Assembly (NCBI RefSeq): GCF_019931145.1
Contig: NZ_JAIOUV010000002.1
Coordinates: 372,001 to 436,000 of the forward strand
Reading direction: 5' to 3'
Length of the DNA stretch: 64,000 nucleotides
From: Marinicella meishanensis
GTDB lineage: Bacteria > Pseudomonadota > Gammaproteobacteria > Xanthomonadales > Marinicellaceae
The translations under genes and the position numbers were made by a program. The notes under the pieces were generated by a model. It worked only from the letters and a program-made list of their open reading frames with translations, was not told the origin of the DNA and did no database searches. Positions 41,956 through 50,786 of this stretch are shown here, piece by piece (the first letter of the stretch is position 1; each line of letters begins with the position of its first letter).

Positions 41956-43084
41956 CGTTGTTCGTCAAAAACGCCTGAATTTCACTGGCTTGGTGCATGG
42001 CGTCTTGGTGCCCTAATTCGATCAGGGCTTGGGTGTAACTGGGTTCGAACAACAGATACGACGGCATGCGCCAATCCTTACCCCAGCCGCCAATCATTTT
42101 CAATAAAGTCTTGACCGGTCCGGGGATGCTGTTGGCATGGGCGGCCGTGAGGTGCCGGACGTCGACACTGGGTTTGATGATCAGGGTTTGCAGCGGTTTC
42201 AAGCCGGTTTCATGCCGGCGGTCTTCTGGGATCAACTGCAAGGTGCGGTTGATGCGGTGCAAACGCGACAGATCGGCCATCAGGGTGTCCATGAAAATGG
42301 TGTCCAACATGTAACCACCCAACTCACCCATGCTGGGATAGGGTCCAGGCTCCTGGGGCACTTCAATCGGACTTTCATCGCGGGTGCCGATGACCAAGAT
42401 GCGGTCGGCACCGAGGTGGATGGCCGGTGACAGGGGCGCGGTCATGCGCAAGCCACCGTCGCCGTAATATTCATTGCCAATCAGCTGCGCCGGAAACAAA
42501 AATGGCAATGCGGTGGAGGCCATGATGTGATCCACCGTGATGTCTTCCCTGAGACCCACGCGGCGCGTGCGGTGCCATGGGATGGCGGCGGCGCTCGCTT
42601 GAAAAAAACACTTGGCCACGGCCGTGTCATAAGACGAGGCGGTGATCGACAAGCCTTCCAGCACGCCCTCATCAATGGCCGGTTGGATTTGGTGCAAGCG
42701 CAATTCGCGTTTGAGCAATTGCGCCAAGGGGGTGTTGTCCAGCAAGGAATCGGGTGGCTTCATCCCAAAACGACCAAACAGCACCGAACCCAGCACTTTG
42801 GCCATGGTTTTGAAGATCTGCCGCCCATCCGTGCGGTACACATCGGGGCAGTGGATGGTGGTCCAAAAATGATGCAAGCGGGCCACCCCATGGCGTTGGT
42901 TCTTGGCGTGGGTGGCCATCACCACGGCATTGATGGCGCCGGCCGAGGTGCCATTGATGATGGGAAAATGAAAGGCCTCGGGCATGATGTCCAAAATGGC
43001 TTGCATCACGCCCACTTGATAAGCCCCACGGGCACCACCACCGGGCAGCATCAACGCGGTTTTTTGTTGCAGCCAATCTGTCAT
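41948..43084 (-). CDS. Patatin-like phospholipase
   Basis: A 378-residue lipid acyl hydrolase. It shows the oxyanion-hole GGGARGAYQVG (residues 15-25), the nucleophile elbow INGTSAGAINAVV (Ser at about 47), and the catalytic Asp in YYGDGGLRMTAP. There is no signal peptide, so it is probably cytoplasmic. It overlaps the next gene downstream. It ends 84 bp past the last gene of the purine cluster and is on the same strand, but a link to it is not evident. Confidence 0.9.
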   Translation of the reverse strand: MTDWLQQKTALMLPGGGARGAYQVGVMQAILDIMPEAFHFPIINGTSAGAINAVVMATHAKNQRHGVARLHHFWTTIHCPDVYRTDGRQIFKTMAKVLGSVLFGRFGMKPPDSLLDNTPLAQLLKRELRLHQIQPAIDEGVLEGLSITASSYDTAVAKCFFQASAAAIPWHRTRRVGLREDITVDHIMASTALPFLFPAQLIGNEYYGDGGLRMTAPLSPAIHLGADRILVIGTRDESPIEVPQEPGPYPSMGELGGYMLDTIFMDTLMADLSRLHRINRTLQLIPEDRRHETGLKPLQTLIIKPSVDVRHLTAAHANSIPGPVKTLLKMIGGWGKDWRMPSYLLFEPSYTQALIELGHQDAMHQASEIQAFLTNNDV

Positions 43085-43168
43085 CGGCCCATTATAGCCT
43101 CAGAGTTACAATCAACGCATCTGCCCCACCAAATTCAGGCTAAGTTCGGGCTCGCCGCATGGCTGGTT

Positions 43169-44116
43169 TCAGCGCCTGAATTGTTGCAACACGAATTGAT
43201 AAAAGGCCTGTTTTTGGACCAGGTTCAACAGCACATTGACCGGCCGCCCACCGGCCGTTGTTTCGATGGTGCCTTGCATGAAACCGTCGGTGACGATCGA
43301 CAGGTTCATGACCTCAGGTGTGGCAAAAAATTCCGGGTGCGGGATGAAACAGGTGGTCACCACATCCCACATGTCATAAAACGATTCAGCAGCCACCAAT
43401 TCATAGCTTTGGTAGGCCAGCTTGGAATAAGCAAATTCCGGGGCCTGAATTTTCAACTGGGTCATGAATTCATCGGTGATGGCCGCCTGATCGGTGACAT
43501 CCAATGGAAACATGTAGATCGGAAAGGTGGTGTTGTTGAACACCCAGTCCACCGCAAACGGATCACAAAAGGCATTCCATTCCGCCCGCTTGTTGGCCAT
43601 TTGTGGCGGGATGGTGTTGGGGTCCAAATTGCCCGGCACATCAATGGCCCCTCCCATCCAGATCAAGCGCTCGATGGCTCCTGCCAAATCGGGCTTGGCC
43701 TGCAACACATTGTGCAAGGTGGTCATCGGACAGTTGACCAACAAGGTGATGGTTTCGCCGGCAGCCAAGGCCTGTTGCAACACCTCGGTCATGAAGGCAT
43801 CGCCGTCGGGAAACGGTGGCCACTGGGGGTTGTCCGGCAGGTCACTGAGCACCTCGATTTGCCCTTCTTTGATGCAGTCTTCGCGGTACACCCAGGGAAA
43901 GGGGTTCCACTGCCGGGCGCCACTGAGGGTCAAAGGGTATTGACTTTGGCCAATGTATTGTTGAATTTTGTATTGCGCTTGCATGGCATAGCGATCGATG
44001 CAGTCGGCATTCATGATCACCGAGCCGAGGAAGGTTTTGTCGGCCATGGTGGTCAACAACACAGCGGCCATGAATTCATCAATCGCGGCATCGTGGTTGA
44101 ACAGTATTTTTTCCAT
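43169..44116 (-). CDS. Nucleoside hydrolase, purine-specific type suggested
   Basis: A 315-residue member of the inosine/uridine nucleoside hydrolase family, which splits ribonucleosides to base and ribose. The start at 44116 (MEKILFNHDAAIDEF) follows GGGAGGG. The calcium motif is NHDAAIDEF, so two of the usual four Asp are replaced (by Asn and Glu). Conserved segments are LVNCPMTTLHNVLQ, LIWMGGAIDVPGN and AEWNAFCDPFAVDWVF. The last Asp is preceded by Trp (MWDVVTTC) rather than His, as in purine-preferring enzymes. It is the last gene of the purine cluster, 14 bp after the phosphorylase-like gene. Confidence 0.88.
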   Translation of the reverse strand: MEKILFNHDAAIDEFMAAVLLTTMADKTFLGSVIMNADCIDRYAMQAQYKIQQYIGQSQYPLTLSGARQWNPFPWVYREDCIKEGQIEVLSDLPDNPQWPPFPDGDAFMTEVLQQALAAGETITLLVNCPMTTLHNVLQAKPDLAGAIERLIWMGGAIDVPGNLDPNTIPPQMANKRAEWNAFCDPFAVDWVFNNTTFPIYMFPLDVTDQAAITDEFMTQLKIQAPEFAYSKLAYQSYELVAAESFYDMWDVVTTCFIPHPEFFATPEVMNLSIVTDGFMQGTIETTAGGRPVNVLLNLVQKQAFYQFVLQQFRR

Positions 44117-44130
44117 CGTTGGCCCTCCCA

Positions 44131-45210
44131 TCAATCCATCGCCGCCAACAAGGCCCAAGTCACCAAGGCCCCGTTGTAGCTGGTGTAAAAGCCAAACACG
44201 TCATACACCGCACTGCCCCAACTTTCTTGGGTTTCGGTTGGCAAGGCGGCATTTTGGGCCGGATCGGACACGTTGCGCACGAAGCCAAAAGCCACCCCTT
44301 CGGCTTCACACACACGACCAATGACCGCATCGTCCATCTCAATGACCGCGTAATCGGCGTATTCGCCCGAAGTGGTACCCACCACAAAAGTGGCGGCGGT
44401 CAACAGTGAGGTGTTGCTGGTGGTCAAGTTGCTCAACACCGGCAAGCCTACGGGCAGATCCAGGTCATCAACGTTCAACTCAGCCAGGGCATAATCGGTG
44501 CCATACTTGGCGTTGAATTGGTCTTTGAGCAAGGTCAAATTGGCGGTGGTGGCCGGGATGGTAAACAACAATCGATTGAAATCACTGCCATTGATGATGT
44601 CCCAAGCGGGGCTGTATTGGCTGCGGTAGGTGGGCCAATCTTTGGCTGGCTGTTCGCTGTCATACATGGTGCCGGCATTGACCACATTGACCGCCCCGAT
44701 GTGGTCACCCAGGCGGCAGCCACCGGCGGTGCCAATTGACAGGATCAATTGGGGTTTGACATAGCGGTTGATGCGGTAGATCAGGTCCGCCAGGTATTTT
44801 TCTCCGGGCCAGTCCAAGTGGGTGTTGGACTTGAACAACAGCACTTTTTTGCCATTGATCTCAACCAAGCGGTAATAGCCCCAGTAATCCCAATCTTCAG
44901 AACCCTTTTCTGGCGGCATGTCCAAATCATATTTTTGCCATCCCGACCAACCCCCATGGGTGGAATCACTGTAGGGCATGGCCTGGTCGCTTTGGATGAA
45001 CACGTGTTGCATGGCCGCCCATTCGGCCGCCGCCCAGGTGATGACCACCACATCGGCCTCCGGCATTTTCTCTGGCGGGGTGTCCAATAACTGAGGCGCT
45101 TGGTGTCCGATCAGGCCCCAGTCTATGGCCGGCAAATCAGGCAGGTCTGGGATGTCCGGATACCGACCAGCTGCTGAATGGTGTTGGGCTCTTTTGTCTT
45201 TGTAACTCAT
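44131..45210 (-). CDS. Nucleoside phosphorylase-superfamily protein
   Basis: A 359-residue protein of the PNP/UDP phosphorylase superfamily. LILSIGTAGGCRLGD matches the central strand and glycine loop. IEMDDAVIGRVCEAEGVAFG followed by FVRNVSDPAQN matches the base- and ribose-binding end (the usual motif is EMEG). The N-terminal 40 residues are proline-rich and unlike standard PNP. A role as phosphorylase or nucleosidase on purine nucleosides fits the neighbours. The start has GGGGAG upstream and lies 13 bp after the NH-XDH stop. Confidence 0.82.
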   Translation of the reverse strand: MSYKDKRAQHHSAAGRYPDIPDLPDLPAIDWGLIGHQAPQLLDTPPEKMPEADVVVITWAAAEWAAMQHVFIQSDQAMPYSDSTHGGWSGWQKYDLDMPPEKGSEDWDYWGYYRLVEINGKKVLLFKSNTHLDWPGEKYLADLIYRINRYVKPQLILSIGTAGGCRLGDHIGAVNVVNAGTMYDSEQPAKDWPTYRSQYSPAWDIINGSDFNRLLFTIPATTANLTLLKDQFNAKYGTDYALAELNVDDLDLPVGLPVLSNLTTSNTSLLTAATFVVGTTSGEYADYAVIEMDDAVIGRVCEAEGVAFGFVRNVSDPAQNAALPTETQESWGSAVYDVFGFYTSYNGALVTWALLAAMD

Positions 45211-45223
45211 GGTTTGCTCCCCT

Positions 45224-48200
45224 TTATTTTTTGGTTAATTTCAAATCTTTGATGGCCAACCGACAGGTTGACTGGATGTTGGCCACCGTGGCGGGGGCAT
45301 CCATCTGCACCCACTGTTCATGGCCTTGGTCCTCATAAAAAGACTGGATGGCTTGTTTGATGGCGAAGAACACCGTGTTGGCCAGTACCAAGGGTGGTTC
45401 ACCGATGCCTTTGGATGACTTCACCGCAGCGGCGTCCAGTTTGGGCCCTTTGCGTGCCAAGGAACAACCGCTGTTGTCATAAATTTTGACCCTCAAGTCC
45501 AACGGGATGGATTTGGTGCCCGGGGGTTTGTACTCCCAGGTGTTGGTGGAGGTGATGGCCCCTGCTGGATAACCGGCCCTGGGGGCTTCTTGACGCCCCT
45601 GGTAAGTCATCTCTTCCATCGTCACATATCCGATGCCCTGCACGAAGCCACCTTCGATTTGGCCGATGTCGATCAGTGGATTGAGGCTTTTGCCGATGTC
45701 AAACAGGATGTCACTGCGCAACACCGTGAAGTCGCCGGTCAAGACGTCGATTTCCACTTCACTGGCAGCCACCGCATAGGTGTAATAGAAAAAGGTGTTG
45801 CCGATGGAGTGGTTGATGTCGACCCCAGAATAATTGGGTGCTTTGTAACGCGCTTCGGCGGCCAAGCCCACCCGATTGACATAGGCCAAAGAACAAATCA
45901 GCGGCCACACATCGGACCAATGCTCGCGCCAATTTTTGGTCACCGTTTCCACCTGCATGACCATGTCTTCATCCATTTTGCTGTCATCGAACTTGGAAAA
46001 ATAGACCGTGTATTGTTCCAGGTTTTCGCAGAACTTTTCCAACCGCTTTCGCAGCTTTTTACAGGCCAGGGCCACAGCACCGCCGTTCAAATCCGACCCA
46101 GTTGACGCCGCGGTGGCACTGGCGTCACTGACCACCTGGGTGTCGGTGTCGGACATTTTGATCAGCTCAATGGGGATGTCCAGGGTTTCGGCGGCAATCT
46201 GTGCCATTTTGGTTTGGATGCCTTGCCCCATTTCCACCCCGCCATGTGCCACCAGCACCGAACCGTCGCTGGAATACGCCACCACATAGGCCCCGCCTTG
46301 ATCCAGGGTGCCGCGGGGACCGGAATAGGAAACCCCATATTTCAACGGCATCATGGAAATGCCGCGTTTGCGGTATTGGTTCTCCTGGTTGAACCGTTGG
46401 ATGGCTTGTTGGCGTTGTTCAAACTCGGCATCTTGTTTCAGTTGCTGCCACAATTCCGGCAGTTTGCAATACTTCAAGCCTTCCATATAGGGCGTGAAGT
46501 CATATGAAGTGGTGCTGTATTGCTTTAACGAGATCATGTCATCCAGATTGGCAAAGGTGCCGGTGGGGTCATGCGCTGCCACGGCCTTGGCAAAAGCCGC
46601 TTCGTCCACAAAATGTTGGTTCAACAACGGCCGCAAACCGGCCAAGGCCGCATCAGCCACTTGCAAGCGCGCCAAAGTACCCAGGGTTTGTTCGGTGATG
46701 GTGAAGCCGGTCCATGCCTCGATGCCGTCTTTGTACAGATTTTTCTCGCGGATGGCTTCCGGCGTGGTGCCCAATTCATAGGCCACATGCTCAATGGCTT
46801 GTTCGGTCAAATTAACCGCCTGGACCAAACCAAAGGTGCGAAAGGCGGTGTTGCTGGCCTTATTGGTCTGACAGATGTTGCCCGACACGCGATAGGTGCC
46901 GATGTTGTAGGCGTTGTCATTGGATTGCAGTGACATGTCCATGATGGGAAAGGACACGTCATAGGTGTTGCCGCCATCTGACTGGTAATCAATGGCAAAA
47001 CCTTTCAAGGTGCCATCTTGGTCATAGGCCACCGAGTAATCCCCTTGGTAGGCATGGCGCTCACCACAGGTGATGAAGTTGGTGTTGCGATCCAAGGCCA
47101 AGCGCACTGGTTTGTTGAGCACCCAGGCCGCCACCGCACAAGCCGTGGAATTGAACCTTGAGCGGGTTTGGCGACCGCCAAAGCCGCCTCCCAATCGGGT
47201 GAGTTTGACCTGCACATTGGCCGCTGGAATGCCCAGCACGCCTGCGGCGGTGTATTGATTGTCGGCGATCACCTGGCTGGCGGTGTGGATGGTGATGCTG
47301 CGATTTTCACCGGGTATGGCCACCGTGTTCATGGTTTCCAGGTAAAAATGATTTTGGTAGCCGGTGCGCCCACGACCCGTAACAACCGGGTAGGTTTTGC
47401 CACCCTCGGTGAACGGCACTTCTGCCGGTGCCGCCAACCAAGACTCATTGCCTCCCGGCCGGGTGATCTCGGGGATGTGGGTCAAGCCCGGATCGGTAGC
47501 TGGGGTTTGTGGAAAGTGGTGTTGTTCTGCCAATGCCTGATCAAAATCACGCCAAGGCTTGGCCTCAAAATGGATGCATTGTTGGCGCACGAAATCGGCC
47601 AGTTCTTTGGCCGCCAACTGATCCTGACAAACGATCAAGCCAATCGGCGCACCGATGCAGGTGACGTGGTCCGGATGGAAAAAGTCATTGGGTTCAATGC
47701 CGGCCGGCACGGTTTGGTCCATGCTCGGCACAAAAATGGGGTCATCGCCGCCCAGCCCCACCCAGTTTTTGCTCGGATCGGGCAGGTCATCGTATTGCAC
47801 ATAAGCGATGAAATCAGGGTGCCAATCCTGCAAAAAGGCGATCAATTCTGCCACCGAAACCCGCTGTCCTTTGACCCCATGGGCGGTGGTCACCGGCAAT
47901 TGGTAATAAAACTGACCAAAGGCCACCAGGCTGTAAACAAAAGCCGCTTCCAAGGTGTCCGGTGGCCGCACCATGTCATGCGTGTAACGGGCTTCACCGG
48001 TGGTTTGTAGAAACGCCGAAAGTTTGATGAAGGGGGCCGATACCGGCAGCTCTTCGGGATAAGAATTGTATTGCTGTTGCCCAGTGGAAACCGGCCGTTG
48101 GTACGTTGTTCCGGCCGACTTGATGCGCGGATTGACCGCCTCGGGCTCGATTTGGTTGGCCACCGACACGGCCATTTTGTAAAACAGGTTCTCGGCCAGT

Positions 48201-50713
48201 GAAGCCCGATAAGCAAATGAGACTTGGCCAATTTCATACGGCCCGGCCGGTCCCACCGGCGGCTCATAGGCGGCCAATTCGGTGGCCAAAGTGGTCATGG
48301 CGTTACTGATGGTGGCTTCATTCCAGGGTTTGCCCAGCAATGATTGTCGGGTTTTGGGCACCGTGATTGGCTGGAATGGTATGCCATAGGTGGTGGCTTC
48401 CAGCGCGTAATCGGCGTGGATGCCGTTGTACACAATGCGGCAATCACTGACCAAGTTTTGCTGGTCGAACTGGACCAAAAATCCGGCATTGACCAAGGCA
48501 TGACAGTCCTCATTGCGGCGGCGGATTTTGTAGCTGTTGACACAGGTATTCGGTGCGGTGAATGGGATGAAGAAAGATTCATAAATCGCCCCCGGCGGCA
48601 ATTGGTCTTCGGTGGGCAAATCCAACACCGCATGGGTCTGCTGACCCGCGGGCGAGGACACCGTCACCGTGGCGCCCAAGGTGCCCAGCATCAACACCAC
48701 ATCTGACAAGAAACCCAAATTGGTGCCAATGAACACATTGCCGGCCAAAGTTGCTTCGTTGCGCACTTGGGTGTTGGCCACCACCAACAGGTGGTCATAC
48801 AGGGCTTTGAGACCTGCGGTTTGATCTTGGGAGGCGGTTTTGATGGTTTGTTGGATGACCTCAATCATGCGGGTGATGGTGATGGCCCCACCCAACAGCA
48901 AGCCGTCGTCTTGAACCACCACATGCTGCAGTTCCTTGATGGCGGCGATGTCCACCAGATAAGTGGGGTTCAGCGCGGTTTCGCCATAAATCGGCTGGGT
49001 TTCATAGATGCCCACCGAGGTGTTGCCGCACAACAAACGGAAATTGGGACCAATCGGTCCATGCAGCGCTTTGGTTTGGTACAAAGCCTGCAATGTCACT
49101 GGCCGCTCATAGGTGTAACCGGCTTGGCTGATCAACAATGGCTGCGGCTTCATCATGTATGCCAGAAAGTCGCTGGGCGGAAAAATTTTTTCAAATGGTT
49201 TGATGCGACTGGGCTTAAAATTGGGGTCGATTTTGATCTCGGGTGCCGGCTTGGGTGGTTCATAGTCATCAGCAAACTGCTTGAAGGCTGCCAATATCGG
49301 CCGATAGCCGGTGCAGCGACAGATGTTGCCATCGAAGTTGTCTTCGATTTGTTGTTGGGTCAGGTGTTCATGGTTTTGCCTGAGGGTGAACATGTTCATG
49401 GTGAACCCGGGCGAACAGTAACCACATTGAGAGCCGTTGTTGGCGGCCAATTGGTATTGCACTTCATCGATGCCGTCTTTGACATTGCCAATGCCTTGGG
49501 TGGTGGTGACCATGGCCCCATCCAATCCGGCCAAGGGACGCAGGCAGGCATTGATCGCTTTGTTGACCACTTTGCCCTGGCCCTGGTCATAGCTGGTGAG
49601 CATCACCGTACAGGCGCCACAGCCACCTTGGCCACAGACCAGTTTGGTGCCGGCCTTGTCGACTTCTTGTCGGTGCAAATAGTCAATCAAGCGCAGCTGC
49701 GGCGAGACATCGGTCAAGGTCACCCACTGGCCATCTAAAATGAAGGTGATTTGGTCTTTGGGGGTCATCACCCCATTCAAGGTGTTGAGGAACAGGTCTT
49801 CAAAGGCGGCAGCATTGACATCGAAACAGGCGGTCACCGGATGAGCCGACTCATCGATCAACAGTTGGCCGGAGCGGTCATTATCAGCGGTCACCACCGA
49901 CAAGCTGACCTCCCGATAGACACCCAGTTCTGGGTCGGTCAGAATGGCCGCCGCCATGGGGTCCCAAAAATCAAAATCACCCGATGCAATGAACGGATAG
50001 TCGGCGGTCAGGGCCTGGTACACAAAATCTGCTGAGGCGCTGTTGTGGTGTTGCAGCAGGCGGGTGTAAAAATCGGGTGTGATCGGCGCATGCTGGGTCG
50101 CATCCAAGGGCACCAGGGTCATGGGCACGCCCGATTTGAAGACGATGTCGGCGGCCACCGGATCACAATAGATGTTCCACTCAGCAACATAATTTTTGAT
50201 CTTGGGGTCGGCTGCATTGACATTGCCTGGGGCATCGATGGTGCCACCCATCACCACGATGCGCTTGATGCGCTCAGCCAATTCAGGTGATTGTTGCAAC
50301 AAAGTCCCCAGGTTGGTCATCGGACCAATGGCCAAGATGGTCAGAGGCGCATCGCTGCTGGTCAGCTGTTGGCGCAAAAAGTCCAAGGCATCGGGCACCG
50401 GTGGGTTCGGGTTGTCAGGAATTTTGATGCCAAACAAATCGTCGACCGGTTGGCGGATGCTGGGCGGAAATTGGTGGTCATAGGCCATCGGTTGCTCCAA
50501 CCCAATGGCCACGGGCAATTCTGGCTGGCCGGCCAACTGCACCAAGTTCAAGGCATTGTGCACCCCGGGTTTTAAATGGGCGGCACCGGTGCCAACCACC
50601 GTGATGCCCAGCACCTCAATGTCTGGGTGGTTGAGTAAATAAAGCATGGCCATCCAATCGTCGATGTCGATGTCGCTGTCGATGATGACCTGGGTCTGTT
50701 GATTTCCGCTCAT
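45224..50713 (-). CDS. Nucleoside hydrolase-xanthine dehydrogenase fusion protein
   Basis: A single 1829-residue open frame with no internal stop. Residues 1-312 are a nucleoside hydrolase: calcium site DSDIDIDDW at 12-20, VVMGGTIDAPGN, AEWNIYCDP and Trp250-Asp251. Residues 320-485 are the two 2Fe-2S clusters (Cys360, 365, 368 and 390; then Cys430, 433, 465 and 467). Residues 515-840 form the FAD domain (LLCGNTSVGI, NTQVRNEATLAGN). Residues 895-1810 form the molybdopterin domain: GGGFGGRQTR, FRTFGLVQA and KGIGEPPLVLA with Glu1772. Against bovine XDH, the Arg880 and Glu1261 equivalents are kept, but the Glu802 position is Gln1182. It would release a purine base and oxidise it toward urate. There is no signal peptide. 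Confidence 0.92.
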   Translation of the reverse strand: MSGNQQTQVIIDSDIDIDDWMAMLYLLNHPDIEVLGITVVGTGAAHLKPGVHNALNLVQLAGQPELPVAIGLEQPMAYDHQFPPSIRQPVDDLFGIKIPDNPNPPVPDALDFLRQQLTSSDAPLTILAIGPMTNLGTLLQQSPELAERIKRIVVMGGTIDAPGNVNAADPKIKNYVAEWNIYCDPVAADIVFKSGVPMTLVPLDATQHAPITPDFYTRLLQHHNSASADFVYQALTADYPFIASGDFDFWDPMAAAILTDPELGVYREVSLSVVTADNDRSGQLLIDESAHPVTACFDVNAAAFEDLFLNTLNGVMTPKDQITFILDGQWVTLTDVSPQLRLIDYLHRQEVDKAGTKLVCGQGGCGACTVMLTSYDQGQGKVVNKAINACLRPLAGLDGAMVTTTQGIGNVKDGIDEVQYQLAANNGSQCGYCSPGFTMNMFTLRQNHEHLTQQQIEDNFDGNICRCTGYRPILAAFKQFADDYEPPKPAPEIKIDPNFKPSRIKPFEKIFPPSDFLAYMMKPQPLLISQAGYTYERPVTLQALYQTKALHGPIGPNFRLLCGNTSVGIYETQPIYGETALNPTYLVDIAAIKELQHVVVQDDGLLLGGAITITRMIEVIQQTIKTASQDQTAGLKALYDHLLVVANTQVRNEATLAGNVFIGTNLGFLSDVVLMLGTLGATVTVSSPAGQQTHAVLDLPTEDQLPPGAIYESFFIPFTAPNTCVNSYKIRRRNEDCHALVNAGFLVQFDQQNLVSDCRIVYNGIHADYALEATTYGIPFQPITVPKTRQSLLGKPWNEATISNAMTTLATELAAYEPPVGPAGPYEIGQVSFAYRASLAENLFYKMAVSVANQIEPEAVNPRIKSAGTTYQRPVSTGQQQYNSYPEELPVSAPFIKLSAFLQTTGEARYTHDMVRPPDTLEAAFVYSLVAFGQFYYQLPVTTAHGVKGQRVSVAELIAFLQDWHPDFIAYVQYDDLPDPSKNWVGLGGDDPIFVPSMDQTVPAGIEPNDFFHPDHVTCIGAPIGLIVCQDQLAAKELADFVRQQCIHFEAKPWRDFDQALAEQHHFPQTPATDPGLTHIPEITRPGGNESWLAAPAEVPFTEGGKTYPVVTGRGRTGYQNHFYLETMNTVAIPGENRSITIHTASQVIADNQYTAAGVLGIPAANVQVKLTRLGGGFGGRQTRSRFNSTACAVAAWVLNKPVRLALDRNTNFITCGERHAYQGDYSVAYDQDGTLKGFAIDYQSDGGNTYDVSFPIMDMSLQSNDNAYNIGTYRVSGNICQTNKASNTAFRTFGLVQAVNLTEQAIEHVAYELGTTPEAIREKNLYKDGIEAWTGFTITEQTLGTLARLQVADAALAGLRPLLNQHFVDEAAFAKAVAAHDPTGTFANLDDMISLKQYSTTSYDFTPYMEGLKYCKLPELWQQLKQDAEFEQRQQAIQRFNQENQYRKRGISMMPLKYGVSYSGPRGTLDQGGAYVVAYSSDGSVLVAHGGVEMGQGIQTKMAQIAAETLDIPIELIKMSDTDTQVVSDASATAASTGSDLNGGAVALACKKLRKRLEKFCENLEQYTVYFSKFDDSKMDEDMVMQVETVTKNWREHWSDVWPLICSLAYVNRVGLAAEARYKAPNYSGVDINHSIGNTFFYYTYAVAASEVEIDVLTGDFTVLRSDILFDIGKSLNPLIDIGQIEGGFVQGIGYVTMEEMTYQGRQEAPRAGYPAGAITSTNTWEYKPPGTKSIPLDLRVKIYDNSGCSLARKGPKLDAAAVKSSKGIGEPPLVLANTVFFAIKQAIQSFYEDQGHEQWVQMDAPATVANIQSTCRLAIKDLKLTKK

Positions 50714-50786
50714 GGATTACCTCGTGTTTGGTCGGTGGTGTTCGGATCAACCAGCTGGGCAATGGCTCACCCAGCTGGCTGGACAT

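Noticed and set aside
42527-44179. 550-codon plus-strand open frame across the patatin and nucleoside hydrolase genes
   Set aside because: It runs antisense through two genes with clear catalytic motifs and contains none itself.
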